A stretch of DNA of 5,209 nucleotides. Source: Thermotogaceae bacterium (GTDB lineage: Bacteria > Thermotogota > Thermotogae > Thermotogales > Thermotogaceae). Shown here piece after piece: positions 4,845-5,209 of this stretch. The translations under genes were made by a program, and so were the position numbers. The DNA lies in the NCBI GenBank assembly GCA_027038385.1, contig JALVXE010000003.1:1-5209 (forward strand), read 5' to 3'. The notes beneath the pieces were generated by a model. That model was not told the DNA's origin. It saw only the letters and a program-made list of their open reading frames with translations, and did not search any database. Every line of letters starts with the position of its first letter. The stretch's first letter is position 1.

Positions 4845-5209
4845 TACCTGTTGTGTTGATTTTTATCTTATCTGGATGTTCCAATTACAACCAGCCGCCT
4901 TTCAAACCAAATGTTCTCTATCCAAATGACGGGGAGAAAGGAGTTCCGCTCGATGTCACACTCTCCTGGAAAGGTGGAGATCCGGACGGTGATCTCGTTA
5001 CGTACACCGTTTACCTGAGGCAGAGGGATCTAAAGCCCGTTGGGGAAACGACAGGTACGACGCTCACCGCCCATTTGGATTCCTACGGGAACTACAGCTG
5101 GAAGGTCGTCGCGAAAGATCCGTACGGAAACGTTTCAGAGGGCGACACTTGGACCTTTTCAACGGTCGAGCCACCAAAATCCTCAACAGATGAAGTCATC
5201 GTTGTGGGA
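4817..5209 (+). CDS. Lipoprotein with a fibronectin-III-like domain (3' end outside the window)
   Basis: The frame is open to the right edge and gives 131 residues. A lipoprotein signal peptide is clear: R2 and K4, a hydrophobic core at about 5-18, and the lipobox LSGC with Cys21 as the lipidated residue. It should be exported, acylated and anchored on the outer face of a membrane. A proline-rich linker (27-36) leads into one Ig/fibronectin-III-like beta-sandwich at about 31-116. Its marks are LSWKGGDPDGD (49-59), YTVYLR (64-69), NYSWKVVAKDPYGN (92-105) and the closing TWTFST. This module is common in surface lipoproteins of Thermotogales and other bacteria and usually acts as a spacer or adhesive unit. 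After it comes a Pro/Ser/Thr linker (118-124), so a further domain probably follows outside the window; the real function may sit there. It overlaps the preceding gene by 28 bases. Confidence 0.9.
   Translation, partial: MRWKALVALIPVVLIFILSGCSNYNQPPFKPNVLYPNDGEKGVPLDVTLSWKGGDPDGDLVTYTVYLRQRDLKPVGETTGTTLTAHLDSYGNYSWKVVAKDPYGNVSEGDTWTFSTVEPPKSSTDEVIVVG

Overview
The window looks like chromosomal DNA from a bacterium of the Thermotogota, probably a Thermotogaceae-like thermophile. This is an inference from style: arginine is mostly AGG/AGA, isoleucine is often ATA, glycine is often GGA, proteins are rich in Lys/Glu/Arg, and genes are packed with overlapping ends. The large MalG-type permease also fits; as I recall, oversized MalG proteins occur in Thermotoga, but I could not check this. 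No rRNA, tRNA, CRISPR array, insertion sequence or terminator was seen.

All genes lie on the + strand, and there is no non-coding base from 41 to the right edge. In order they are: a possible tail of an upstream gene (about 3-44); mnmA, a tRNA 2-thiouridylase (41-1036); a MalG-type sugar ABC transporter permease of 758 residues carrying a periplasmic insertion of about 475 residues (1033-3309); a 76-residue FtsB/DivIC-like membrane protein with a leucine-heptad coiled coil (3306-3536); an RsmJ/YpiP-like class I SAM-dependent methyltransferase (3493-4272); an unrecognised 191-residue protein with a cysteine-marked repeat of about 47 residues (4269-4844); and the first 131 residues of a lipoprotein with a fibronectin-III-like domain (4817 to the edge). 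The lipoprotein is open to the right edge and has no stop codon in the window.

The junctions are 4-base GTGA/ATGA overlaps (1033, 3306, 4269, perhaps 41) or longer overlaps of 44 bases (3493-3536) and 28 bases (4817-4844). This indicates one polycistronic mRNA with translational coupling. No promoter or terminator is visible, so the transcription unit probably extends beyond both ends.

Functionally the genes fall into two themes: RNA modification (MnmA on the tRNA wobble uridine; the methyltransferase probably on rRNA) and the cell envelope (sugar permease, small membrane coiled-coil protein, lipoprotein and perhaps the repeat protein). I see no defence or mobile system. The most unusual items are the giant insertion in the permease, the short repeat protein with regularly spaced cysteines, and the small coiled-coil protein whose C-terminal tail lies wholly inside the next gene.
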